From NCBI GenBank assembly GCA_035041965.1, contig JAPYMA010000373.1, positions 62,001-126,000 on the forward strand: a stretch of DNA of 64,000 nt, written 5' to 3'. Positions 1 through 14,200 of this stretch are shown here, piece by piece. Numbering within the stretch: position 1 is the stretch's first letter; each line of letters opens with the position of its first letter. The notes under the pieces are model-generated. The model made no database searches, was not told the origin of the DNA, and worked only from the letters and a program-made list of their open reading frames with translations. The position numbers were made by a program, and so were the translations under genes. Origin of the DNA: Anisakis pegreffii. Lineage: Eukaryota; Nematoda; Chromadorea; Rhabditida; Anisakidae.

Positions 1-2
1 CA

Positions 3-2551
3 ATCAGTGTGTTCGTTCATCATATGGGCGTTGAGATAAATGCGCAGACCGGTGCGCTTGCTCAAATGCAAAGTGTCGTGCATGTCGACACATTCGTGCA
101 AGATCTGCAACAAGTTTTGCCAACTACGGCCAGCAAAAACGATGACCATAGTGTTACTTTAACTGGACAAGTAATTCAAACGCAGTGAGTCGCTCAATTT
201 TTTTAAAGCAAACGCTGAAAAAAATTAAACAGTCCAGGAAAGATGAAAATTCCGCAGCATGACTGATTTCTGTTGCCGTTATCACCGAATTTGTAAACAG
301 AAACATCGATGCATTGAGGAGGAGGATTCATCTCATTTCATAAAGTACAGCAACCCAACGATAATCAATTTCGTACATCATTGTAATAGGCTTTTATAAT
401 GAAAAATGGAATTTTCGATTCTTTGCAACAAATATTGCACAGGATATATGGAAACGATTCGATACAGTTCACTAATAAATTGGATAATTTGCAGACTCTC
501 GTTATCATATTCAGTAAAGTGTGCTGGCGATGCATTGGGAATGAACTGTGATTTACAGTGCAACCAATCATCGGTTCAATCAGACATTGCGTTGTGTCGT
601 TCCATTGATACGGGATTCCTTTACACGTGCTCATACACAGACAACAATCTACAGGTTAGATTTCACAACTGTTGTCAGCATTTTCGCCGAATTCTTAGAT
701 GAACCAATCAGTGACATCGACTCTGTTGCCTAACTGTAATTATTTCAGGTTAAAGACTGCAATCCATGCCCGTGGGGCATCGCTGAAGATTCCTACTGTC
801 GTGACGAGCAGGGGAATGTTCTCAACCCTGCAACTGCCGTAAGTTCGAATCGATTAAACAAACTCGTAATGAGAAACCCGTAGATTTTTCCAAATTGATC
901 AGTACTTTGGCGATACGATCAACGGGCTAATTCTCAATAAGCTAATTCCCACTGTATTATGTCAATCATAAGTTAAGCAGCTATGCAAACGTAATGAAAT
1001 TAATAGCGCATTTTTTGAAAGAGTGAGTTCGGTGGCGGGAATAAGTGAGGAATTTATTTGTGGATCGTTATTACGTTGAAATGTGCAGAAAGTCAGTACT
1101 ACCGCATTTATTTGGTATATCACTGAGAGTGAGTAAAGCCCTCGAAAAAGCAGCGAAAAAAAGGCTAATACGAAATGAATTCATTTCCCCGGCTGAACAG
1201 ATAATGTAATGAATGAAATAATGCATGAAAAATGAATGATTAATAGTTGCACAATGCGTGAGACGTACGATTCATAATATATTTTGCAGCAAGTAGTCGC
1301 ACCAGGCTATAAGACAGCCACAATTACATTGGCAGTGATTGCTGGGATCCTTTTCATTCTACTGATGATTGTCACAATCTACTCGTGCGTTTTGTAAGTT
1401 ATTCATAGGAGTGCTTTTGCGTTTCATTACGGTGATGATTTCCTAACAGAATTCAATAGACTCTACAAAAGCAGTTGCATTCATTCAACTTTGATTCTAA
1501 TCAATGCCCCAGAGCAATCTAATTGGAATTTACTTTATTGTATAATATAGGCCGTAATGCTTTGATGGAAACGCACCTAATATTTTGTTATTTGCTGTAC
1601 ATACGCTATAGAAATCGTTCCATTTGAATAGTTGATCCTTTCAGAGTTAAAAGACAGATGAGTCAAGAACAAGCTGCACCTGGCTACAATTACCATTCGT
1701 CGCTAAGAGCCGAAGGAAACGCCAACAGACCACTGCTTGAGGTAACAGTTTCGTCTCTTAGAAACGCATGAATATTTTACAGTCAACCACACCCGTACTA
1801 CGAATTACAGACCATCACAGTAGTCTCTTTATAAGTTTATTTTAAAGAGCATACAATTTAAGGCTACATATCACCAATCACAGTCACCATTACCATCTGA
1901 TCGATCGTTCCAAAACGCACCTTCAGCAGCTCCGCGATGCATTCCGAATCTAGATGCTATGCCCGGAAGTAAGTTTTCGTATTGATGTTTCTATGCGTTT
2001 CGATTACTTTCTGCCACCCTTCCTCTCTTATATTAGCAATGAGACGAATGCTATAAGACTATTCTAGGCAAAAGAAAACCGCTATTGTGCGACTAATTTA
2101 CTGCATTCTTTTTTGCTCATTGAATTTTATGAATATCGGATTTACAATTTTTTTTAGCTGGCGCACTCTCCAAAGCACGAATGCACGTTCCCACTTTCGT
2201 GTAGCTAAACTTAGTATGATTATTGATCGAGATCAACAAAGGAATCATATCGATCAACTGATTTATCAAAACCCCATTTACACCGATCCATAAAATCATG
2301 CCTGGTGAACCTGGGCGTTAAACATGAGGAGAAGCCAGCAAGATTATGTTCATGAACTGCTCTATGCTTGAAGAGATTATGATGTGGAATTTTTAAAAAA
2401 TTATATAGTGAACGAACTGATTGCAGAACCATCGCTTCGCAAGACCAACTATATTCCACCAGCACATATGGGCGGAACAGCTTCGGTTAACGATACAATC
2501 GATAGTCTGGCCAGTGTTCCAATGCCACCAAGTCGTGAAGCGGACGTTTAA
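3..2551 (+). CDS. Single-pass membrane protein with divergent DSL-like (Notch-ligand-like) domain, 5' partial
   Basis: Exons 3-184, 495-654, 749-838, 1290-1393, 1645-1741, 1863-1968 and 2427-2551 join with agreeing phases and end in TAA. The start lies off the left edge. Exon 2 encodes a strand ending SVKC, followed by cysteines spaced x8, x3 and x11. These are the first three spacings of the DSL domain of Delta/Jagged/LAG-2, and the preceding alternating hydrophobic residues also fit the MNNL-DSL junction. The later cysteine spacing (x10, x11, then NPC) departs from the family, and no EGF repeats follow. Exon 4 encodes the membrane span (AVIAGILFILLMIVTIY). The remainder is a cytoplasmic tail of about 110 residues, rich in Ser and Pro. 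By family knowledge, DSL proteins are Notch ligands; that role here is inference. It could instead be an unrelated cysteine-rich receptor. The exon structure is firm, the family call weak. Confidence 0.6.
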
Positions 2552-3074
2552 CAGTTCATTTCCTTTAACCATTCGACAATCATGATTGCATTTAACCTCA
2601 TAAGCTACACTGTTGCCTAAATTGAGCTTGGCTTCAACGACCAGTTATGTTTTTATACACAGTTGACATTTCCGATTAACTCACAATTTGATCAAATTTA
2701 TGAAAGAAATTCTTTGGGAACTTACAGAGGCAAACAAATGTCGATAGCGATGTCATAAACAGGTTCCAAAATTCATTCCAATCCTTCACCGAATTCCGAT
2801 AAACTTTCCCCATTAGAATATTTTGCAAAGATTGCTCACGACCAAAGAGCGGAATAGATGACTATAGTCATGAACCTGGCATGACGCTTCATAAATATTC
2901 ACCGTTATTCCGTTTCTGATTTAAATATCCGAATGTTTTACGTCTTACGGTGATCACTTTGTTGCTGTATCGCTCTAAATTGTGATAGACTCCTTGAATC
3001 GTTCAATGAGTTCACTTTGATCATCCTTCGCATTACGGCAAACCTTGAACTACATTTCCCGAACTCTTCATTCA
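2552..3074. other. Intergenic, 3' flank of the DSL-like gene
   Basis: No coding potential was recognised. The segment follows the TAA of the plus-strand gene and should hold its 3' UTR, but no clear nearby AATAAA was seen. The first good match, near 3462-3473, lies beyond the small minus-strand gene. Confidence 0.5.
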
Positions 3075-3304
3075 TTAGAATAGTTGAAGCATGATATCCA
3101 GCTTCTCAAATTTTGCCTATGAATGCAAGTTGAGAGAGGGTTAGCATGAAAGTGTCGAAAAATTAGATTGGGGTGGGGGGAATACCTTACAATATCCGAC
3201 TGAGCTGTGTCGAGATGAAAGTCAAGCCTAGATTTCCATCGTTCAGTCAGGTTTATACGATGAGAACACGAACAATCGTTCAACTTCGATAACAAACCTG
3301 CCAT
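3075..3304 (-). CDS. Possible small protein gene (51 residues, two exons), unrecognised
   Basis: The ATG is at 3304 with an in-frame TAA two codons upstream. Exon 3304-3191 encodes 38 residues and ends phase 0 at a good donor (ATT|GTAAGG). The 74-base intron ends in TTCATAG, and exon 3116-3075 adds 13 residues (starting AKFEKLD) and TAA. Phases agree. The product is charged and Leu-rich, with no signal peptide or membrane span. It lies 2.4 kb past the FRMD4 stop on the same strand, in the gap between two convergent genes. No family was recognised. Support is limited to splice and phase logic plus somewhat raised GC, so chance remains possible. Confidence 0.4.
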
Positions 3305-5699
3305 CTTTTAATTGTTAAGCCTTTCAGCTGTTCAATAGCTGAGCGGACACTGCATTTCACAACGATTCCTCCTCATAATACTCTTAAAGTATTTCCATTT
3401 CGAATGATTGATTGATTGACACTGTATCAATGAACTGTTCAAGTTACCCCGATATGCAATCAATAAATTCACTCTGAAATCGATTTAGACCTTTAATACG
3501 GTACACCTCCCCAATACTATTTCCACACAAATATTAAAAATGCTTGTGACGAAAGCAGAATAAGAGATTCTATCAAACTGCCCTCACTCATAAGTACGAA
3601 ACACACGTGGCTTCACTATATTAGGGTAATTCCATATGAACATCTATCTGTATTCATGCAATGACACTATCTAATGATTCCCGTGAAAGTGATAGGTGTT
3701 GATATTGAACTATAATTATTATGTTGTTTGTGTTGTTGTGAAGGTAATTGTACTTAACTGAATGCGTATCATTATGAAGTTGTGATATTTGTTATTTGTT
3801 ACGATAATTTTTGCTGATTTGTTCATAGAATGTGAATGTCAACAGATTGTGTTTATGTTCAAGTGTATCGTTATCCTTAATGTGCTCGCTAACCTCTTCA
3901 TTGATTGCGTTATTAACCTCTTACGATATTGTGCTGCGTTATTTACTTACGGTGCATTCTTTCTTATCAGTGCAGAAATAAACTGATAACGTCAACCATT
4001 AATATGCATTCACCGTTTATGTACATCTTTAGTGCTTATCTTCTTGGGCACTCACCTACTTAGATGTGTGTAATTTGACAAAACTAAATTTTAACAGGGA
4101 CATTCCTCAAATACCAAGTGATACATCAGAGCACCAACGAATTAGCACGAAAAGTGTGGCAGACATTTTTCACTGATACCGTCAATTCGACCAATAACGT
4201 CAAAGATGAAATTTAAAAGAGCACGTTGTGGATTGCCACTTTTTCCTTATCTCGGATCCTTTCACGTAATGTAATAGCTCAATGTACCGCTGAACATTTC
4301 AGTGGTAGGCGAGAAACGTTGATGAGTCTACAACGTACCAAATAAATATTGGTTTATAATTTTTATTTGGATATAATTAGAAATGCAAAAATTTGAGTAT
4401 GCAGTTTTGCTGACTGCTGTTTAAATATACATATATCACGAATAAATTACAATTATTCTTAAGTAACAGAGTTCATTATGGAACGAAAAAGTCAACAATC
4501 AATGTAATAAATTGCGTTTTAAAAAATACACATCAACCTTATAGTCCTGTTCAACCATCATATTCAGTTAGTAACAACAACGTTACAGGCACATAGCAGC
4601 CGCATTATGCATAATCCGGTAAATATAACTTGAAAAGTTAATACACATAAAAATAATGAACGACGAAAAACACCGTTCTGCCTGTACTTCAAATGTGTCA
4701 AATTTCGGTCTACAATAGTAGACAAGAATCAGTAGCCTTGCACTTCGAACAGAACACTACTGAATGAAATTTCATAAACGCAGTGGAAGTGCTCTCTAAC
4801 AATCCAAGCGATTAACACCTTATAGGAACAGTAAAGAGGGAACATTTCTGGAGAAAGAATAGATTCATTTCGGAAACCTCGTAAAGTGTAACAATATTTT
4901 GTCTAAAACTTCATCCTCTCATGCTCTACACTTCAGATAAATTTGCTCAGCTTAAAAGCATTGGTCTAAAAATTTCGAATGTATTTGTTCAGTGCATTTT
5001 CTCGTCAAGTTTCACCGAAGAAACAAACTCCGTCAACTTCCTTCTTGCAAGCACTACTCGCAGTTTAAAATGTTTCGAAACGATGAAATAACACATATGC
5101 TCACTCTCGCAGAACTGACCTGATATACGACAGCAGTGAGCAGCGAAGGAACAACACGATAAAAATGAAGTTTGTGGAAAATTTCATAGATGTGCTTAAC
5201 AAAACTTTGACTACGCCAATCATTAGTTCATGTATCACAAAACATTCACTTCACAATTGGAATGCTTGAGTTTTCTTGGTGAAACCATGTGAATCTTCAT
5301 AATTACCCTCATCCTGTGATGTTTTGAGCTACCCAAGACGCCTAACGGAGGGTAAAGCACGTGATAGCATACAAGTTTGCAGAGAGAGTATTTCCCCGCA
5401 GAAGAAATCCGCATAAGCGAGCTACCTGCATGAATATCATATGTGCTGCATGACAGTCACCTACTTTACATACAAGTTATGATTATCAAGCATTAAGATT
5501 ATGCAAGAGTATATCCTCAATCTAGAAATGCCGGAACAAGGAGCTCGTTAGCCGAAAATACGAAATAAATTTCAACAAAAGTTATCCTCTCGAAAGACTT
5601 ATTCAACTGCGTTAATATTAACAACAATTAAGATATTTTAGTAGCAATAAATTATATATACTATCAATATCTATGTTCAAATGAACACTATTAAGGCCG
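3305..5699. other. Intergenic between convergent genes
   Basis: AT-rich sequence with no gene recognised. The one open segment on the plus strand (3789-3986) is short, strongly AT-rich and without splice context. The region should carry the 3' UTR of the FRMD4-type gene. No obvious minus-strand AATAAA lies within 500 bases of that stop. Confidence 0.5.
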
Positions 5700-8258
5700 T
5701 TAAACAATGGTAGCGGTTTTGCCTTTACGATACGTCGCATCTTTATAATAATCCGATAAAGCTTCCATGTGTGGATCGGTATTTGCTGGCGTTACTTTGG
5801 CTAGTGGACTACCATTTCCCAGCACCACACCGTTGGCGGTGACTCGTAAGGCGTTCGTGTAGGATGGCGGAGGGGGACGATGGGGTGACAGTGACCCAGT
5901 GGGGATGATCCTTTTTGGAGATGGAGAGCCGAGAATGTTGCGAGAGATGAGAGGTGATGAACGCTGCTGATATCGTTGTAGATCGACAGTCTCGAATGGC
6001 TTACTGAAACACATTCAATTCGTAATTATACCGAGAATACTTCAAGTAAATTAATTGGTGCACTTATAAAGCAATCAAAAGTGGGAAATGCTAATAGAAG
6101 ATACTGCTGATGAGAGTTGTGCGCCGGTTGGTTTACCTTGTCTGAACAGCCATCAGAGAAGTAGCATGCGCAACTGGGAACGTCGTAGTGACACGAGGTG
6201 CACTCAAAGGTGACAGTCGAGAGATGAGCTGAGATTCTGAAGTGGTGGGTATGGACACTCGATCATTTCCATCAGATGCAGTGCGTCCACGCTCCATGTT
6301 CCTAATATCAATGCCGTACTTTGTTATTGAACCATAAGAATGCTGCCTAAATCAAGATTACAGATAACTACAATTGAATAAAATTTTCGTCATGACAAAA
6401 ATAATCAAGTCAAACAAAAGACCTATTCGAATGCGGTCAAGAGCATGTTTTGAGAACTTTAAACTGATCACATAATCATGTTAAACGTTCAACAGGACAG
6501 ACCGCAGAAGATGTCACTCTATGCAGAAGTTCGGCACATCATAGAGTTAGTTTCAAGATTTCAGAACATCAGCAACAAAAACAAATCGCTCATCATATCA
6601 GTGAATAAGTCCCACGAACCTATTTCTAATAGCTCTCCTATCCAGACTTGCCGTATCGATACCAATACCGCTCGCCGAACAATGCGATGTGGGTAACATA
6701 ATCCGTTTGTTCGGAACGCCACCATTCCTCGTACCACTTGAACATCGCGAAACGCTCAAACGTTGATCGCTGGGAAGTGCTCTCGAACCACTCTCAATCG
6801 TATCGTTCCATGCGCTTACTGTGCAAACATTGTCGACGTCGTATGGATCGCCTTCGCGAGTTGAATCCTTGAAATTCAATTATTTATAATTACTTTGGGT
6901 TGCTAAATGAGAAATTTCTTCCGAAATCGAATTAAGACTGAAATAACTGTGATGTGATTTCACGTTTTTCGTCGCTCAAACATTTTCAGCTGATTTATGC
7001 AAAAATAGGCGATAGTTGAACGGAGCCTTTGCTAACAACGAGTAAGGCCAGCAACTGAGCAGAAAAGATGAACGAGCGCTTGAACCTTTTGGATGCGGCG
7101 ACCACTCCATGAAGTCGGCTGATGTGAAGAACTGCAGGTAGCCGCAGCATCATGATGCAATGAATCATGATATGCCGCACTGAAGTCGTTGTTTGATAAC
7201 GACGTCGAGACAGAAGCTTCTTGCTCAGGTCGTGGCAGAGTATGTTCGGAATGTGCTCGAGGCACTCTTGTCCTAGCCTTACACATGTCCTGCAATCAAC
7301 AGCAATTACTGCATCTTGTGGTAGGTACTCTCGATATAAACTCTTTGAACTTATTCTCCACAATACGAAACAAATCCCAAACAGTGTTCGACAACAGTTC
7401 CCTGTCACACAAATGAACATTCGAGGGCAGAAAACACAAGAACGAAAATTCTTAAAGCTTAACCGATTTTTCATCATCTGCATAGGTCAATAAGATGGCC
7501 CGTATAAAAACTCTAAAACATGGGAACTGAAAAGACGTAAACGATTTCCATCAGTTTATCTGTATTTAACAGCTTCCACAATCATTCTGAATTGATGAAG
7601 TACATCTTTGACAATGCAAACAACTTACATTAAGCGTTGGAAAGTTTGTTTCCCGATAACTGCTTTTGTAGGATGCACACGACTTATAGCCAACATTTTC
7701 GTATCTGCAACGCCAAGGAAATTTATGAACTGGTTGGTTCGCACGCATTCCCAAATGTTTCTATGCTACTGGTGTTATTCAACTACAACGGAATTATGAA
7801 ATGAACGTTTTGGAAGTAGTGTTAGGATAACTGAAACGAATTATGAAAGATTATTTGCTAATGAATGTTTCGAATAGCGTGGAAAGAAGCAGGAGAATTA
7901 TTTTGACGTCACTCAACATTCAGACTGCATTAGAATATTGTGGACATTCATGGAAACAACTAACATAGGTAAGTGTGAAGCACTATCGGTTGCTCTAGTG
8001 GGTGTTGCGGATGCCCTGATGGTCACCTCAAGTGGATTGTCGAGATCGTCAGATGATGATCGATTATTGACATCCAAAGAGTTATGCAGCTGCATATTTG
8101 CAACAAGCTTGGTCATTGGTAGAGCTGGTTTACGATTTGGTGCTGGTGGAAGAGCGCTGGTACTGTGCGGTGCTGAACTGGTAGAGCAGTCGATACTGAA
8201 TCGAGACGGAATGCATTGAGATTGCGTTGAAAAGGACGGTACTCGCTGAGCGCATCTT
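5700..8258 (-). other. FRMD4: C-terminal tail of the FRMD4-type protein with PPxY and PDZ-type end
   Basis: Exons 16-21 encode about 430 residues rich in Ser, Thr and Pro, expected to be disordered. The last exon contains PPPPSY (residues 1021-1026), a PPxY WW-domain ligand, and the protein ends ...TATIV. Its last three residues, TIV, fit the class I PDZ-ligand consensus ([ST]-x-hydrophobic-COOH). Both motifs are read directly; binding partners are inferred. The tail is poorly conserved with vertebrate FRMD4, so exons here rest on phase agreement: every junction from exon 16 to 21 fits. Confidence 0.8.
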
Positions 8259-11200
8259 CTGCAAATCATTTCTCTACTGATGCGAAAAATCGCTGACAAG
8301 TTAAGAGTTTGACACGGATCAACGAAGGGCTATAATACATTGCATAGTTCATCTACAATATTCAACGATAATTCCTCAAAAAAGGATAAAATGGAACAAA
8401 TTACTCCGTCACGACGCTGGAAGCAAGAGGCTCATGCACACAATCACAAGCAATACGCAGTGGCGATCAGCAAAAACCTACCCATTGGGTCTGCGAGGAG
8501 TCAAGTCGTCATCCGTTTCTGCATCACTCTTCTCATTGTCAGTAGTCGATAGATCCGGAATTGAACCTCGCGGTGTTGTCGGGCACGACTTGGCGATTAG
8601 TGAGCCACCAGTACGAGACATACCCGATGTTGCAGTGTGATCCGTGTAGCCTTTCCACAATCCTGAAAATTGATTTAGAATATACGTCTATTCAAGACGA
8701 CATCAAAAATTGGAACGATCGAAAAGAAAAAATAAGAAATTTTGCCCTCTCCAAGTTACATGCAGTGCTGCTGGGCAAGAAATGTGGAATGGCCATCATT
8801 AAACAAAGCGACAACACATCAATGGAACACTCACTTTTGCCAGTAGTGTTTGCGCGATCTGTAGTGCTAACGTCAGGTTTACTGGCCGAAAGTCTCAACT
8901 GATTCAGACCCAATTCCAGTCCTTTCAGTTTCTGCATTGCTGCCAGTAAATCCTTTTGCCGCTTCCTTCGGACAGATTTGTTCATTGACTTGTCCTTTGC
9001 TAGGCGTTCAGCCGCAGCCACTATTTTACGGTGAAGCTCTACATCAGTTTCAAGCCTTACTAGTTTTTCATCCTGAAACCATTATCCATTTTAGTAATGC
9101 ATTTTTTACGCGACCAAATTTCGAAGAAAAGCCGCAATTCCCTTTTAGGATTACTCGACGAGCATCACTTTTAATGAAGAGATTTCGTGAATACAATCCA
9201 GCATACATTTTAAGCTGACTACTGAACCAGATAATCATATCATCCCTATACATGACGAGAGCTTAGTGATTAAAAAATGAAGGAGAAAAACAAAACGACA
9301 AACCCCATCAGCAGGTTTTCTGAAGACATCTTCACTCAAACAAAATGCCGTTCCGACACGTCGTTTCACTTTTGGTTCAGGTTCTCCGGGCATCAAAGTC
9401 TTATAGATCTCCTTTGGCATCTCGCCGGTTATCTCCTGAACAAGGCAGATCCAGTTGATCAATGGCGGAAAAGAATAATAAAAAGCAACACTGTATACAT
9501 GATAATAGCTTGTCGAATACACCAGCTGTTAGTGGAAGTTAAAAAAACTCTACATATCGGTTACCAAATGATACACAGATATGATTACTGCGTCTATTAG
9601 AGTGCGTTTGAACGATATCTTTCATTACAGTTCTCAAAGGTAAACTGAAGTTTGAAATCGTTGCGTCGATCTAAAGTAGTTTTAAAGTAAGGAAAACAGG
9701 TGGACTTTCATTTCATACCTACTCTCGAAAGAATACGAAGCGAGAAAAGTGAGAAAAATAACAAGAGGAGACCATCGAAAAAAAGATTTCTTAAAGACGA
9801 GAATGAACATGAGCCTACCGCTTCCTTGATGCAAACCTCGCGTAATTCTTCCAGCTTTGCCAAAAGTTTCTCTTCCAATTCATTCTTCCTTTGTTTCAAC
9901 TCTCTGTACAGTTCAATATCCTTTTGTTTCTCCTCTTCAGATTTCTCTGAAAAATAAAGCAATACAGCGTTACGATCGAGTGAAAATTTGATACTCATTA
10001 AACCAAGGGAACTGGATTCAGGACAGGTGGAGATAATCGTAACATGTCGATTGCTGTCATCAGTGCGATCAAACAGTTCATCAAATTGAGATAGCAACAA
10101 ATAATGATGCAATTACTAATATCATTCAAGCAAGGGTAATCAGAGTAACGATTGCAACAAACTTTAACTACGCAATTATTGATAACTTACGACTGTAAGC
10201 ACTGTTGAGTGAGGGTAACGATGTACATGATCCATCAGCTATTTTTGCTGAACGCATTCCACCACTGAGCGAATTTAACGAACTGAAAATTGTGTTCATC
10301 ACATCCGAATGAATCTCAATCTCTCTGTTATCGTCTCATCGCTATTGCAACAAACGCTACATAGATGAGAAACTTTCGCGATTTCATGTAAACTATGAAA
10401 CACTCATTGTAATTTCACTCGCCGGTGCCAAAACTGGGCCGTCATAAGAGTGCAATAAAATCGACACTTATGAGAAATAACTTTTTGACAGGGTTAGTGA
10501 TCGCTTTGATATCAGATCAGTCCAAAACACATTGAATCATTAGAGGATAATTGAAAGATACTATGAATTGCTAAATGCGATATCAACAGAACAAATCTCA
10601 AATACAAATAGATCTCATTCATTTCGTATCATTTGTTACGTAATATCGGTCAACGGTAGGTGACTTATAGTATGGATGAGCGCCATCTTCTGGTGTTTGT
10701 TTTCAACACAGATGCTTTAATCTGTGCAACGTCAACACAAGATGCGTTCATGTACTGCTTAGAACATGTAATTATCAGTGTATTGCTCAAACGATTAAAG
10801 CTAGCTAGCTTGGCAGAATTGACGCAAATCAAACAGAATCTGACTAACCTCAACGACGGTAACGATGACCCAATTGATGACTGGCTGATGAGACGGCTCA
10901 ATTTTTCGCTTAACTGATACAAGTCCAGACCAGTTTGTTGTGATTGAAGAGTTCTCTGGAACATGGAAATCAAAATTAGCAAATTCTGCTAGCAGCCAAA
11001 CATGCGACCAAAATCACGGAAAAATCAAAGTGTTCAAGTTCTCTAACGATCAGCTCTAGTTGTCATCAATAATATCAGTTTTAAAAAAAAAGATGATTGC
11101 TTCATAAACCGCGCTTGGGAGTAATCGCACGCAGAAAAATAAATAAACACAGCAATAACTTCAAGAAAACAAAAACAGCTGCTCGATGAAATGAGAAAAA

Positions 11201-14200
11201 AAGGTTGAGGTATTTTGACTTGTTGAGACAGACAGAACTGACGTCTTCGGATATGTAGCCTAACCGAATGACGCCAACTGAATGAATGAAATAACAGAGA
11301 TGATTAGCGATTCAGCGGGATGTTGCTGTAATCCAAAGCAATGGAAACAACACAATGCGTTACTATAGCCTCTTATCAAGTGGATCGCTCACAACAGCCA
11401 CTACATACATATGCTGACAAGTGCGAGGTTAATGAGTGCACAATAGGGCAATATCAACGATAATAATGTCACACAGGTGCTATCAATCATCCTAAAAAAA
11501 ACATCTTTACGAGATTATATCCCAATGATTAATCTCAGCTACACTAATTAATTATCACAATGCATTTAAAAGCATTACAATAATAAAACGCTAAAATTGA
11601 ATGAAGAGACGCATATTGAAGAGGAACAACCCGAGCACGGAATCTCACCAAGTTATCGTTAAAAATCGACATTTGTTAATTGGATAAACGATTCATAGAA
11701 TGCCGGAAAGAATGCAAATGAAAAGGCTTCAATATTGTGGAACGCAAACATTTTCAAAACGAATAAAACTTGACGATGACAAACGAATACAAAAAGAAAC
11801 GTTCATCTCTCACGGCAAACTGTTGTTTGCAGTAGTCTTGATTTCGATATTTCAACAAAGATCTCATTTCAAGGAATTTATAGTGCGCGCATTTAGAACA
11901 AGCAAAATAGAAAAACACTCTCAGCCAGCTGTTTCCTCAACTACACGCCTATTGAACCGTTATGCGTTGGATTCAAGTTCGATCACTTGAAACACAAAGC
12001 TCATTGAAGCCGATGCTAGTGGATCGGTGCAAAAGTGAATACAGATAGTGTAATGATTGAGGATTGACAAGCAAAAAAATGCACGATTTTCAAATGAATG
12101 CGATGGGACCGTGTCGCTGTTGCTGCTTTTTTTTTCGTTATTTGCACGATCAGCAATAGCTGTTTGGAGCCAGTGAATCGCATATGCTCACAACACACAT
12201 TTTACACTTGGTTTGTTTTTCACTATTTTTTACTTAGAAGAAGCCACCAATGAGCGTAATGCAGTTTTTTGTCCATAAGATGAGTACATTCTCTAAATGG
12301 TGAATACGAAGTGAGAAACTATCGATACAATGGTGAATTTTTTAGCACGAATGAATGAAAGAGTTGAAGTTTTCTCTTGGTTATTTTGATGTGCTTCATT
12401 CCAGTTATTTCCACCCGATTAAGCAAGCACCGCTGTAGTTGCACTCGTGAGGACTACGACAGAATAACAGAGCGAAATTGAGCAGGTGAAAGAACGTCCT
12501 TTTGAAAACGCAGCGGGAGCTAACAAGGATGAATGGAAATTGTTGTGTGTGTATAGATGCAGTGATACATAAGTCGCCTCAATCAAAAATCGTAGTGTCA
12601 CAAGATGATGAAAATCACGAAGCGAAATATTGGAGAAGAAAAAATTGAAGAAGACATCGTGACACTCAAACAATGGCTTTAGAACAATGTCCTTAAAATT
12701 TTCGACGTTAAGCAGACTACTTTTTCAGAATCATAAACATATATACGAATGATTCTTCAAACACTGCAAACAACCATTATCTAACATTTCAAAAAAAAAA
12801 ACGAAATGATTGTCTAAAGCCAGATGATGAGAAAAAGGAAAGATGATTCGTTCAGTAATAAACAGGTGAGCTGAACTAACATGCGGAAGTCCGTGCAGAC
12901 GATCAATCAGTGGAAATTCAATATTTTCTTGAGTAACAGTTGAGAATGTTGTTATCTGATGAAATCAAAATAATTTCACAGTCAGTTTTCATTTTCCTTT
13001 TCGTTTGCCTACATTCAACAATAAAGTTTCTTTAGCAATGGATCGAAGTAAGGTTGAAGAGTACGAAAACGTATCCTATAAATAGGTTAACGATTCTTTA
13101 AAACGGCACTCGCGGAATGCACGAAGGACAGCAGGTGTTTGAAAAATGACCATCAATGACCCTTGAGGTGTCTGTCTTTACCAATGCGGTTCATTTTAAT
13201 AACTCCCATAAATAAGTGCATCAGCCATGAAAAATCCATAGGGTTTTCATTACGAACCGATTACAGAGTGCTGATGCATGCCTACTGAGCGAAATTAGGG
13301 ATAAGCTTTGCATAGGAAAAACTTTTGTATTGTTCGCAGTGTTTGAAGTGGCACAATAAATCAATGAATGAAACTGAATAATGTTAAATGAAATACTCAG
13401 TCATGTGTATTCGGCACATCAAGAGAGGACTGCAAAATGAGCGCATATTTTTTCGGGTAAAAAACTCCCCGCACTTGCACTTTAGTATTGCAATCAGCTG
13501 ATTCAGAGATTAATAGGGTGACGTCGTTAAGCAATTGCTTGAGTGAATGAAACTGAGATTGAAATAAAAATGAGGATTCTCTGAAAAATAAACTGAAAGC
13601 AGCGGAAAAGCACTGAAAGGTCATACGTAACCACAATGAAAGTATGCGCATGTATAGTGCTTTAAACGAACCCAAAACACCTATAACGTTGGGATTTCCG
13701 AAAATTAGATTGCTAAACAAAATGACTGTTTTGTTAGCTTGATATCCTATTGAAAACATCAAATTGATATTGCTTAATGATATATTGAGGAGACTTATAT
13801 GTGCTCATTTATAATTGAGCATACTCAAATGAACGACAGTGGTTCAGTTCAAATGATGTTCAATCAAATAAAAACGAAGCCATATATAGCAAGAAAGGAA
13901 GAGAGCAGACGATGTTCAGTTACGCATTGGGTTAATATTTGATCTTTTCACGATGCGATGCGATAATAAATAAATCGTCAGGTCGGCAATATGCTTATTA
14001 AGATGCTACATGCAGGTTTATGTTATGGCATCATCATTATCATCATCTCGTTAATAACAGAGTAGTGAAAAATGAGACGCAAACGATGTGAAAATACACT
14101 ATGAGTAACGAAGCAGGAAGTGGGCTGATTGTTTATACAGGTTGAACATTTACAATAGCAATAATACGATTAATGACGATCATAATAAAGATGAATACAA

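Noticed and set aside
6995..7483. 162-codon minus-strand frame and overlapping plus-strand frames
   Set aside because: The frame overlaps FRMD4 exon 18 in a different register. The spliced register with matching phases explains this region.
7961..7972. Plus-strand donor-like ATAG|GTAAGTG
   Set aside because: It lies inside FRMD4 exon 16 on the opposite strand, with no plus-strand coding exon upstream.
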